Origin: Labrys sp. KNU-23
Lineage (GTDB): Bacteria; Pseudomonadota; Alphaproteobacteria; Rhizobiales; Labraceae
Assembly (NCBI RefSeq): GCF_008330945.1
Contig: NZ_CP043489.1
Location: 4,785,501-4,849,500, forward strand
Reading direction: 5' to 3'
Length of the DNA: 64,000 bases
In this document: in pieces, positions 42,676 to 50,856 of the stretch
Numbering within the stretch: position 1 is the stretch's first letter
Layout: each line of letters starts with the position of its first letter
Notes under the pieces: model-generated
The model's input: the letters and a program-made list of their open reading frames with translations, nothing else
What the model was told of the DNA's origin: nothing
Database searches by the model: none
Translations under genes and position numbers: made by a program

Positions 42676-42846
42676 CCTTCCCGACTTCGGGGGAGGTGGC
42701 GATGCGAAGCATCGACGGAAGGGGGAGAGAGGCACAGACCGGGCTCGAAAATAGCAAACTTGCGCCGCTCTACCCCACCCGAGCCGGCCTTGCCGGCCCC
42801 AGCACACACAAGTTATGTGTGCGACCTCCCCGAAGTCGGGGAGGGA
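42676..42846. repeat. MITE-like inverted repeat downstream of nrdB
   Basis: Ends CCTTCCCGACTTCGGGGGAG and GACCTCCCCGAAGTCGGGGA are complementary. The interior holds GCGATGCGAAGCATCG and an ACACACA/TGTGTGC mini-hairpin. It fills much of the gap between the nrdB stop and the gbcA riboswitch and may act as the nrdB transcript end. Confidence 0.7.
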
Positions 42847-42949
42847 TGGTCACGCACTGTCTTGAAGGCTCAAGATGGGCGCATTCTCCGGTTCACGGTC
42901 GGGGATGGCAGAGCGCCAGATCCCTGCTCTTGCTCCAAGAGAGGAGCCA

Positions 42950-44071
42950 TCAATCCCAGCTCAGCGCGCCGCCGTTCTGATATTCGATGACGCGTGTCTC
43001 GAAGAAGTTCTTCTCCTTCTTCAGGTCCATCGCCTCGCTCATCCAGGGGAAGGGGTTCTCGACATCCGGGAATACCGGCATGAGGCCGAGCTGGGCGCAG
43101 CGCCTGTTGGCGATGAAATGCATATATTGTTCGCAGGACACCGCGTTGAGGCCGAGGAAGCCGCGCGGCATGGTGTCCCGGCCATAGGCCGCCTCCAACT
43201 CGGCGGCTTCGCGGATCATCTGCTGGAGATCGGCCTGGAAGGTCAGCGTCCACAGATGCGGATTCTCGATCTTGATCTGGTTGATCACGTCGATGCCGAA
43301 GTTCAGATGGATGCTCTCGTCGCGCAGGATGTACTGATACTGCTCGGCGATCCCCACCATCTTGTTGCGCCGGCCGAGCGAGAGGATCTGGGCAAAGCCG
43401 GTATAGAACCACATGCCCTCGAAGATCACGTAGAAGGCGACGAGATCGCGCAGGAAGGCCTGGTCGGCATCGGGCGTGCCGGTCTTGAAATCGGGATCGT
43501 CGAGATGCTGGGTGTGCTTGAGCGCCCAGGCCGCCTTGTCGGTGATCGAGGGGATCTCGCGATACATGTTGAAGAGTTCGCCCTCGTCGAGCCCCAGGCT
43601 CTCGACGATATATTGGAAGGTGTGGGTGTGCACGGCCTCCTCGAAAGCCTGGCGCAACAGATATTGCCGGCATTCGGGATTGGTGAGGTGGCGATAGATC
43701 GCCAGGACGATGTTGTTGGCGACCAGGCTCTCGGAAGCGGCGAAGAAACCGAGATTGCGCTTGAGCATACGCCGCTCGTCCTCGGTCAGGCCGTCACGCG
43801 ACTTCCACAGCGCGATGTCGGCCTGCATCGAGACCTCGGTTGGCATCCAGTGATTGTTGCAGCCGGCGAGATATTTCTCCCAGGCCCATTTGTATTTGAG
43901 CGGCAGGAGCTGGTTCACGTCGGCGCGGGCATTGATCATGCGCTTCTCGTCGACCGTGACGCGGCCGCCCTTGCGGTCGATCGTGCCGAGGCCGGTCGCA
44001 TCCGCCGTGCTTTGCGGCAGGGGAAGCTCGGTTGCGGGCGAGGTGGGTTCGGACCAGTCGAGCATCGTCAT
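42950..44071 (-). CDS. nrdB: Class I ribonucleotide reductase small subunit, class Ic type
   Basis: A 373-residue R2 protein. Metal ligands are recognisable: Glu114 (ASESLVANN), Glu145 and His148 (FEEAVHTHTF), Glu218 (IFEGMWFY), Glu252 and His255 (RDESIHLNFG). In E. coli numbering His118 is followed four residues later by the radical Tyr122. Here the same position is Phe152. A Glu instead of Asp as first ligand plus Phe for Tyr is the mark of class Ic enzymes (Chlamydia type), which use a Mn/Fe centre instead of a tyrosyl radical. It works with NrdA, 212 bases upstream. Start ATG 44071. Confidence 0.92.
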   Translation of the reverse strand: MTMLDWSEPTSPATELPLPQSTADATGLGTIDRKGGRVTVDEKRMINARADVNQLLPLKYKWAWEKYLAGCNNHWMPTEVSMQADIALWKSRDGLTEDERRMLKRNLGFFAASESLVANNIVLAIYRHLTNPECRQYLLRQAFEEAVHTHTFQYIVESLGLDEGELFNMYREIPSITDKAAWALKHTQHLDDPDFKTGTPDADQAFLRDLVAFYVIFEGMWFYTGFAQILSLGRRNKMVGIAEQYQYILRDESIHLNFGIDVINQIKIENPHLWTLTFQADLQQMIREAAELEAAYGRDTMPRGFLGLNAVSCEQYMHFIANRRCAQLGLMPVFPDVENPFPWMSEAMDLKKEKNFFETRVIEYQNGGALSWD

Positions 44072-44118
44072 CGTTTTCTTCTCATCGGAGACATTGTCCG
44101 GAAGTAACTGAAGCGGCA

Positions 44119-44218
44119 CCTTTGTCATGCCCGGGCTTGACCCGGGCATCCAGGAACCGCACTTCGTCGTCCGGAGGAGGGAACTGGATTGCCGGGTCAA
44201 GCCCGGCAATGACAAAGG
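44119..44218. repeat. Dispersed inverted repeat between nrdA and nrdB
   Basis: Arms CCTTTGTCATGCCCGGGCTT...GGGCATCCAG and CTGGATTGCCGGGTCAAGCC...CAATGACAAAGG, a type seen in many Hyphomicrobiales genomes. It takes up half of the 212-base space between the two reductase genes and may lower nrdB expression relative to nrdA or protect an mRNA end. Confidence 0.75.
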
Positions 44219-44283
44219 TCGAGCCAATTCGAGGCACTTATTGGCGGACGAACTCTTGGAGCGCATTCCACCCTGTTCTCGGC

Positions 44284-47196
44284 TCACTGGCAGGCTTCGC
44301 AATCGGGATCGTGGATGGAGCAGGCCTTGCCCCAAGATTCCGATGCAGCCAGGTCCGGTTGCGGCTCCACCAGGATCGGCGCGGCCGCCTGCGGCACCGT
44401 GGCGGAGACGGCGTTGAGCTTGCCGTCGGTGCCCTTCAGCGTCGATTTCTCGACATGGGTGGCCGAGCGCGAGCGCAGGTAATAGGTCGTCTTCAGGCCA
44501 CGCTGCCAGGCCAGGCGGTAGAGCGTGTCGAGCTTCTTGCCAGAGGGGTTCGCGATATAGAGGTTGAGCGATTGGGCCTGGTCGATCCACTTCTGCCGGC
44601 GGGCCGCTGCCTCGATCAGCCAGGCGGTATCGATCTCGAAGGCGGTGGCGTAGAGAGCCTTCAGATCCTCGGGGATGCGGTCGATCTGGCCGAGGGAACC
44701 GTCGAAATATTTGAGATCGGAGATCATCACCTCGTCCCACAGGCCTTGCGCCTTGAGGTCGTGGACCAGGGCCGAGGTCACCACAGTGAAATCCCCCGAC
44801 ATGTTCGATTTGACAAAGAGGTTCTGATAGGCCGGCTCGATCGATTGCGAGACGCCGCAGATGTTGGAGATCGTCGCCGTCGGCGCGATCGCCATGGTGT
44901 TGGAATTGCGTATGCCGACGGTCTTCACGCGCTGGCGCAACGCGTCCCAGGCCAGGGTGGAGCTCGTGTCGAAGCTGGCGCCCTGGCGCGTCTCGGCCAG
45001 CAGGCCCACCGAGTCGATCGGCAGGATGCCCTGCGACCACAGCGAGCCCTCGAAGCTGGGATAGCGACCGCGCTCGGCCGCCAGGTCTGTCGAGGCCGAG
45101 ATGGCATGAAAGGATACGGCTTCCATGCTTTCGTCGGCAAAGCGCACGGCGGCGTCGGAGGCGTAGGGCAGGCGCAAGGTCTGCAGCGCATCCTGGAAGC
45201 CCATGATGCCCAAGCCGACGGGCCGGTGCCTGAGGTTGGAGCGCCGTGCCTCGGGAATGGTGTAGAAATTGATGTCGATGACGTTATCGAGCATGCGCAT
45301 CGCCGTCGTCACCGTCGCCCTGAGCTTGTCGAACATCAGGCCGTCGGCATCGACATGGGCGGCGAGGTTGACCGAGCCGAGATTGCATACGGCCACCTCG
45401 TCAGGGGAGGTGTTCAAGGTGATCTCGGTGCACAGGTTCGAGGAATGCACCACGCCGACGTGACGCTGGGGCGAGCGGATGTTGCAGGGGTCCTTGAAGG
45501 TGATCCAGGGATGCCCGGTCTCGAACAGCATGGTCAGCATCTTGCGCCAGAGATCGAGGGCACGGATCTGTCTGAAGACGCGGAGCTCGCCGCGCGCGGC
45601 GCGTGCCTCATGCGCCTCATAGGCGGCCTTGAAGGCCGGACCGTAGAGATCGTGCAGGTCCGGCGTTTCGTCCGGCGAGAACAGGGTCCAGGGGCCATCC
45701 TGCTCGACACGTTCCATGAACAGATCCGGCACCCAGTTGGCGGTGTTCATGTCATGGGTGCGACGGCGGTCGTCACCCGTGTTCTTACGCAGATCGAGGA
45801 ATTCCTCGATGTCGACATGCCAGGTCTCCAGATAGGCGCAGACCGCGCCCTTGCGCTTGCCGCCCTGGTTGACGGCGATGGCGGTATCGTTGGCGACCTT
45901 GAGGAAGGGCACCACGCCCTGGCTTTCGCCATTGGTGCCTTTGATATGGGCGCCGAGGCCGCGCACATTGCTCCAGTCATTGCCGAGGCCGCCGGAATAT
46001 TTGGCGAGCAGCGCGTTGTCCTTCACCGCCTTGAAGATGCCTTCGAGGTCGTCGGACACGGTGGTCAGGAAGCAGGAGGAGAGCTGGGCGCGCAGCGTTC
46101 CCGAATTGAACAAAGTTGGCGTCGAGGCCATGAAGTCGAAGGATGACAGAAGATCGTAGAACTCGATCGCCCGGGCCTCCCGGTCGATCTCGCGCAAGGC
46201 CAGACCCATGGCTACGCGCATGAAGAAGGCCTGCGGCAGTTCGAAACGCGTGCCGCGCACATGCAGGAAATAGCGGTCATAGAGGGTCTGCAGGCCGAGA
46301 TAGTCGAATTTGAGGTCGCGCTCGGGCTTGAGGGCGGCGGCGAGGCGGGCGAGGTCGAAGCGGCCGAGCTCCGGGTCGAGCAGTTCGTTGGCGATACCGA
46401 CGCGGATATAGTCATGGAAATACTCGGCGTAGCGGCTCGTCATTTCCGCCTGCGTCGCCTGTTCGGGACGGCCTCCGACGAAGCTCAGCGCCTCGCGACG
46501 CAGCTTGTCGTTGAGCAGCCGGGCACTGACCTTGGCATAGTCGGGTTCGGTTTCGATCAGGGTGCGGGCGGCGAGGATCGGTGCGAGCGCCAGTTCGTCT
46601 TGGCTGATACCGTCATAGAGATTGCGTTGCGTCTCGTTCAGCACGGTCTCGGCATCGGTGTCGGCAAGGCCTGCGCAGGCTTCGCGCACCAGAGTGGCGA
46701 GGCGCGCGTGGTCGAGCGGCAGTAGGGAGCCCTCCGCCGTCTTCATGCGCAGGGCAGGGGTGGTCGCTGTCTGGGCCTTGGTCTTGGCGGCGCGCTCCTG
46801 GGCCCGCTCCTGGGCGTGCTGTTCGCGATAGAGCACATAGGCACGCGCCACCTTGTGGTATTCGCCGCGCATCAAGGCGAGTTCCACCTGGTCCTGGATA
46901 TCCTCGATATGGAAGGTGCGGCCTATATCGGCGCGGCGGGTCAGGCCGGCAACGATCTGGGCCGTGAGTTCGGCGACGATGTCATGCACCCGGCGCGAGG
47001 CGGCGGCCGAATGGCCCTCGACGGCGAGAAAGGCCTTGGTCAGGGCCACCGTGATCTTCGAGGCATCGAAAGGCGTGACGCCGCCGTTGCGGCGAATGAC
47101 CTGATAGCCCGGCTCCGAGGCCGGCTTCGCCCTGTCGGCGCCAGCGGCCGGAAAAGGCGTCTTTGTGGTGGTGGCAGTTTCGAGATCAAGAGACAT
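44284..47196 (-). CDS. nrdA: Class I ribonucleotide reductase large subunit
   Basis: A 970-residue R1 protein that reduces ribonucleoside diphosphates. Two ATP-cone-like segments occupy the N-terminus (VIRRNGGVTPFDASKITVAL at about 33-52, and MKTAEGSLLPLDHARLATLV at about 155). Catalytic motifs are LSSCFLTTVSDDLEGIFKAV, YSGGLGNDWSNVRG, SNLCTEITLNTSPDEVAVCN and the C-terminal swinging cysteines DPDCEACQ. ATG 47196 is chosen, since everything upstream is riboswitch RNA. It is the first gene of the nrdAB unit and is controlled by a cobalamin riboswitch, as expected for a B12-independent reductase in an organism with a class II enzyme. Confidence 0.95.
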   Translation of the reverse strand: MSLDLETATTTKTPFPAAGADRAKPASEPGYQVIRRNGGVTPFDASKITVALTKAFLAVEGHSAAASRRVHDIVAELTAQIVAGLTRRADIGRTFHIEDIQDQVELALMRGEYHKVARAYVLYREQHAQERAQERAAKTKAQTATTPALRMKTAEGSLLPLDHARLATLVREACAGLADTDAETVLNETQRNLYDGISQDELALAPILAARTLIETEPDYAKVSARLLNDKLRREALSFVGGRPEQATQAEMTSRYAEYFHDYIRVGIANELLDPELGRFDLARLAAALKPERDLKFDYLGLQTLYDRYFLHVRGTRFELPQAFFMRVAMGLALREIDREARAIEFYDLLSSFDFMASTPTLFNSGTLRAQLSSCFLTTVSDDLEGIFKAVKDNALLAKYSGGLGNDWSNVRGLGAHIKGTNGESQGVVPFLKVANDTAIAVNQGGKRKGAVCAYLETWHVDIEEFLDLRKNTGDDRRRTHDMNTANWVPDLFMERVEQDGPWTLFSPDETPDLHDLYGPAFKAAYEAHEARAARGELRVFRQIRALDLWRKMLTMLFETGHPWITFKDPCNIRSPQRHVGVVHSSNLCTEITLNTSPDEVAVCNLGSVNLAAHVDADGLMFDKLRATVTTAMRMLDNVIDINFYTIPEARRSNLRHRPVGLGIMGFQDALQTLRLPYASDAAVRFADESMEAVSFHAISASTDLAAERGRYPSFEGSLWSQGILPIDSVGLLAETRQGASFDTSSTLAWDALRQRVKTVGIRNSNTMAIAPTATISNICGVSQSIEPAYQNLFVKSNMSGDFTVVTSALVHDLKAQGLWDEVMISDLKYFDGSLGQIDRIPEDLKALYATAFEIDTAWLIEAAARRQKWIDQAQSLNLYIANPSGKKLDTLYRLAWQRGLKTTYYLRSRSATHVEKSTLKGTDGKLNAVSATVPQAAAPILVEPQPDLAASESWGKACSIHDPDCEACQ

Positions 47197-47317
47197 TCGG
47201 CAAACCCCAAAATGTTGGAGGCTTGGGCCGAGGAGCGCATTCCGCGCCGGCGCATTGTGATGCGTCGCGTGCAAGGCGATCCGTCGGGGCACCCCGCCCG
47301 AGGAAACGATAAACAGC

Positions 47318-47615
47318 CGCAGGCAGGTCTCCTGGCTCGCGGGTCGTTGCGGTCTGTCTGCCTTCCCGGCGGAGGGCGGGTAAACCCGCCTTCCTGTCAG
47401 TGGCATTGCGACAGCCCGCTCTCCGCTTACAGTTGCGGGGGCAGCCCCGGCTTTGCCTCATAGCGTTTTGCGATTTGAAGGTGTCACTTCAAATCGCAAA
47501 GACGCGTCGAACCCAAAGGTTCGAGGAAAAGTGCGTTTTCACCAAACGCGCTTTGCTCTCGGGCGTACCGGATTCCCTCTTAGCCTCGGACAGCGAATCC
47601 GAGGACCTGTGGATA
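47318..47615 (-). ncRNA. Cobalamin riboswitch of nrdA, interrupted by a repeat
   Basis: On the minus strand the 5' part (ACAGGTCC, a CTCGGATTCGCTGTCCGAG hairpin, GCTAAGAGGGAATCCGGT) lies at + 47567-47612. The rest (AAAGCCGGGGCTGCC, CCCCGCAACTGTAAGCGG, TGCCACTGACAGG, CCGGGAAGGC, B12 box GAGCCAGGAGACCTGCC) lies at + 47318-47460. About 100 bases of mosaic repeat separate the two. In the gbcA and metE riboswitches the same hairpin loop is only 4-5 bases. The insertion is in a loop, so binding may survive. The leader ends 120 bases before nrdA. Confidence 0.9.
47461..47560. repeat. Mosaic palindromic repeat inside the nrdA riboswitch
   Basis: TTTGCGATTTGAAG and CTTCAAATCGCAAA form a 14-bp hairpin around GTGTCA. 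GACGCGTCGAACC, a CGAACC-CAAA-GGTTCG hairpin and CACCAAACGCGCTTTGCTC follow. The same modules occur at 13978-14078 and 18222-18395. The last end (GAGCAAAGCGCG on the other strand) matches the direct copies at 18222 and 18329. Confidence 0.8.
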
Positions 47616-47621
47616 CCGCAT

Positions 47622-47649
47622 CTAGTATGCTTTGGCCGACATATGTCAA
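47622..47649 (-). promoter_or_regulatory. Probable sigma-70-type promoter of nrdA
   Basis: On the minus strand TTGACA (+ 47644-47649) and TACTAG (+ 47622-47627) are 16 bases apart. Transcription would begin near + 47615, exactly at the 5' end of the riboswitch. The -35 hexamer overlaps a perfect palindrome GACATATGTC (47638-47647), a possible operator (for example for a ribonucleotide-reductase regulator). Confidence 0.6.
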
Positions 47650-47728
47650 TAGGTGGTGTGTGATGCCCTTTTTTCAACGGGGACAAGGCCTGCCGGAGGA
47701 CGAAATTTGTCCCCCGGACAGGCTTGTT

Positions 47729-50086
47729 TCACGCGGGCGTCGCCACTCTCGCCGAAACGGTCTCTTCACGAAGTATACGGGCGGCAGCAACCATGTTGAC
47801 GAGGGCGGGGCGGACCTCGTCCCAGCTTCGGGTTTTCAGGCCGCAATCGGGGTTGACCCAGAGCTGGTCGCCGGCGATCCGCTCCCGCGCCCTGGCGAGG
47901 AGGTCGCGCATCTCAGCCACCGTAGGGCAGCGGGGCGAGTGGATGTCGTAGACGCCGGGTCCGATCTCATTGGGGTAGCGATAGGCCCGGAACGCATCGA
48001 GCAGCTCCATTCTGGACCGAGCAGTCTCGATCGAGATCACGTCCGCATCCAGGCCGCCGACGGCATGGATGATGTCGTTGAACTCCGAGTAGCACATATG
48101 GGTGTGGATCTGCGTGGCATCGTCGACGCCTGAGGCGGCGAGGCGGAAACAGGCGACTGCCCAGGTCAGATAGGCCTCCTTTTCGGCGTGTCTGAGTGGC
48201 AGGCCTTCGCGAATGGCCGGCTCGTCGATCTGGATGATGCGGATACCGGCCTGTTCCAGATCGCCGACCTCGTCACGCAAGGCGAGGGCGATCTGCCGGC
48301 AGACCTGCTCGCGCGCGAGGTCGTCCCGCACGAAAGACCATTGTAGCATGGTGACCGGTCCGGTCAGCATGCCCTTGACCGGACGCTTGGTCAGGGATTG
48401 CGCGAAGCGTGCCCAGTCCACTGTCATAGCCTGGGGACGTGAGACATCGCCATAGATGATCGGCGGGCGCACGCAGCGCGAGCCATAGCTCTGGACCCAG
48501 CCATGCTGGGTAAAGGCATAACCGGCCAGTTGCTCGCCGAAATACTGCACCATGTCGTTGCGTTCGAATTCGCCATGCACGAGCACATCGAGACCGATCT
48601 CTTCCTGCCAGGCGATCGCCTGGGCGGTCTCCTGGCGCAGAAAACGTTGATAGTCAGCATCGTCGATCCAGCCCTTCGCGTGGTCGGCGCGTGCTTTGCG
48701 CACGGCGCCGGTTTGGGGGAATGAGCCGATAGTCGTGGTCGGGAAGTGCGGCAGGCCGAGCCATTCCTGGGCCCGGCGGCGCAGCGGATAGGGATGCTGG
48801 CGCTCGCCCATGGCCGGTGTGAGCTCAGCCATGCGGGCGGCGACGCCAGTATCATGTATGCGGGTGGATACGCGGCGGGCCGCCGCTGCTGCGTCGGACC
48901 GGGCCAGCTCGTCCGATACGGCTCGCCGCCCGTCGACCAGGGCTGTCGACAGGGTTTTCAGCTCGCCTATCTTCTGGGCGGCGAAGGCCAGCCAGCTGCG
49001 GAGTTCGGGATCGAACGCGCTCTCGGCCTCGATATCGTAGGGAACGTGGAGCAGGGAACAGCTCGGGGCGAGGACGACGCGGTGGGTGCCGAGGTCTGCA
49101 ACTGCCGGCTCGATCCGATCCAGAAGGGCGGTCAGGTCGCTCCGCCAGACATTGCGTCCGTCGATCACGCCCAGTGACAGCACCTTGTCCGCCGATGCCC
49201 GTTCGACCGCCTGTCGCAACTGCGCGGGCGCCCTGACGAGATCGAGATGCAGGCCGGCGCTGGGCAGGCCGAGTGCCAGTTCGAGATTGTCGCCGAGGCC
49301 GCCGAAATAGGCCGCGACCATGATCTTCAGATCGGAGACCGTACTGGAGAGAGCATCGTAGGCTTGGCGCAGCGCCTTTCGCGTCCTCTCATCGAGATCG
49401 AGCACCAGGCAGGGCTCGTCGAACTGCACCCAGTCGGCACCTGCCGCAGCCAGTTTGCGTAGGATTTCGGCATAAACGGGCAGGAGCCCGGGCAAAAGGG
49501 CGAGAGGATCGAGATCCGTATCCTTGCTCTTGCCGAGCAGCAGATAGGTCACAGGCCCGATCAGCACGGGGTGGGTGTGGAAACCGAGCGCCGCGGCCTC
49601 CTTGAATTCGTCGACAGGCTTGGCCGAAGCGAGTTCGAAGGCCTGGCCGCGGCGAAATTCGGGAACCATGTAGTGGTAGTTGGTGTCGAACCATTTGGTC
49701 ATCTCGAGAGCGGGGATACCGCCGCCGCCATGGCCGCCATGGCCACAGCCCTCATGGCCTTGATCGCCATGGCCCTGCCTGCCGCGCGCCATGGCGAAAT
49801 AGGTCGAGAGCGGGACGGGGCCACCTTCCCAGCCATATTGAGAGGGGATGGCACCGACCACGGCGCTCATGTCGAGAACCTGATCATAGAGCGAAAAGTC
49901 GTTGGACGGGATATGGGTGACGCCGAGCAGGCTCTGCCGGGCCCAATTGCTCGCGCGCAACTGGGCTGCCGTGGAGAGCAGGGCGGCTTCGTCCTGCTTG
50001 CCGGCCCAGTGGGCTTCGAGGGCCGTCTTGAGTTCGCGGCGTGGGCCGATGCGTGGCGTGCCGAGCGTCGAAATGGGAATGGACAT
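47729..50086 (-). CDS. metE: Cobalamin-independent methionine synthase
   Basis: A 785-residue MetE (5-methyltetrahydropteroyltriglutamate-homocysteine methyltransferase). The zinc site is visible as HTHMCYSEF, VHGEFERNDM and NPDCGLKTR. The N-terminal half carries WFDTNYHYMVPEF and DWVQFDEPCLVLDL. Between FAMARGRQ and IPALEMTKW there is a Gly/His-rich insert (about residues 103-123, HGDQGHEGCGHGGHG), longer than in E. coli MetE. ATG 50086 gives the family start MSIPISTLGTPRIG. A cobalamin riboswitch in the leader should turn it off when B12 allows MetH to work. Confidence 0.96.
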   Translation of the reverse strand: MSIPISTLGTPRIGPRRELKTALEAHWAGKQDEAALLSTAAQLRASNWARQSLLGVTHIPSNDFSLYDQVLDMSAVVGAIPSQYGWEGGPVPLSTYFAMARGRQGHGDQGHEGCGHGGHGGGGIPALEMTKWFDTNYHYMVPEFRRGQAFELASAKPVDEFKEAAALGFHTHPVLIGPVTYLLLGKSKDTDLDPLALLPGLLPVYAEILRKLAAAGADWVQFDEPCLVLDLDERTRKALRQAYDALSSTVSDLKIMVAAYFGGLGDNLELALGLPSAGLHLDLVRAPAQLRQAVERASADKVLSLGVIDGRNVWRSDLTALLDRIEPAVADLGTHRVVLAPSCSLLHVPYDIEAESAFDPELRSWLAFAAQKIGELKTLSTALVDGRRAVSDELARSDAAAAARRVSTRIHDTGVAARMAELTPAMGERQHPYPLRRRAQEWLGLPHFPTTTIGSFPQTGAVRKARADHAKGWIDDADYQRFLRQETAQAIAWQEEIGLDVLVHGEFERNDMVQYFGEQLAGYAFTQHGWVQSYGSRCVRPPIIYGDVSRPQAMTVDWARFAQSLTKRPVKGMLTGPVTMLQWSFVRDDLAREQVCRQIALALRDEVGDLEQAGIRIIQIDEPAIREGLPLRHAEKEAYLTWAVACFRLAASGVDDATQIHTHMCYSEFNDIIHAVGGLDADVISIETARSRMELLDAFRAYRYPNEIGPGVYDIHSPRCPTVAEMRDLLARARERIAGDQLWVNPDCGLKTRSWDEVRPALVNMVAAARILREETVSARVATPA

Positions 50087-50363
50087 GCGTGTCTCCGGCC
50101 GGTGACCTTTGCGGTCCCGGTTCGCGATGAGTGAATGGCTCGGGTGGAGGGGCGGCGTGCGGTCAGGGCACGCCGCAACGCATTCGTCGTCGGACAGCCG
50201 GATCGACGGCGTCGTAACGCAGGATGGCAGTTTGAAGCTTGAACATCGGCAGACCCCATGAGAACTGGGGGCAAAGGCCGTACGGGAGCGCCTGACGCGG
50301 CCAGGGACACCGGCTCTGTCATGCAACCACCGGGACACCCCGCCCGAGGACGTTTACATTCGT

Positions 50364-50532
50364 CGGGGCAGGTCTCCTGGCTCACGGCTCACCGAGCTTG
50401 CCTGCCTTCCCACCTGCGCGGAGCAGGCAGTGGCATGATGAGGCAAGCTCTCGCCGTCTACAGTTGCGGGGGCAGCGCCGGCATCGCACCGGCTTCCCTC
50501 TTAGCTTCCATTGCGAGAATGGAAGAACCTCG
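50364..50532 (-). ncRNA. Cobalamin riboswitch of metE
   Basis: A complete element on the minus strand: GAGGTTCTTCC with its hairpin, GCTAAGAGGGAAGCCGGTGC, GATGCCGGCGCTGCC, CCCCGCAACTGTAGACGG, ATGCCACTGCC, GTGGGAAGGCAGG, and the B12 box GAGCCAGGAGACCTGCC (+ about 50366-50384). It lies about 280 bases before the metE ATG. It serves as the intact comparison for the interrupted nrdA riboswitch. Confidence 0.95.
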
Positions 50533-50574
50533 ACCGCGACAGCAAACGACAAGGCGTCCCGGAAGTCAAGGAAG

Positions 50575-50595
50575 ATATAAAGACATGTTTATGTA
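50575..50595. promoter_or_regulatory. Operator-like motif upstream of the metE promoter
   Basis: ATATAAAGACATGTTTATGTA is related to the motif before metH (about 15 of 21 bases in the same alignment). It lies just upstream of a possible metE -35 box, TTGACT (minus strand, + 50564-50569), about 40 bases before the riboswitch start. The space from here to the divergent fumarase gene (50596-50856) has no gene I can support. Confidence 0.5.
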
Positions 50596-50856
50596 GTGAT
50601 GTCATGCGTTCATGGAGTGTCCCTGGATCGCGACCTGGCGACGGCCTTCGCCGGCTTCAATCGCAACCACAAGCCGGGTGTCCATGGTAGTGCCCGCCTG
50701 AGTGCTTCGTTGGGCCAAGCACGAATGGCCGGGGTGCCTTCAGCATGGAACGATTCCAATTGATCGTAGGCAGCGGCGAGAAAAGCGACTACATCAGGGC
50801 CAAACCGGCGGCGCCCCGGCACCGCCTTGGCCTGTTCTGATCCGGAGATCCTCTCC

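Noticed and set aside
47683..47725. Hairpin CCTG.CCGG.GGAC after metE, considered as a terminator.
   Set aside because: It is a plausible stem on the minus strand but no U tract follows, so the evidence for termination is weak.
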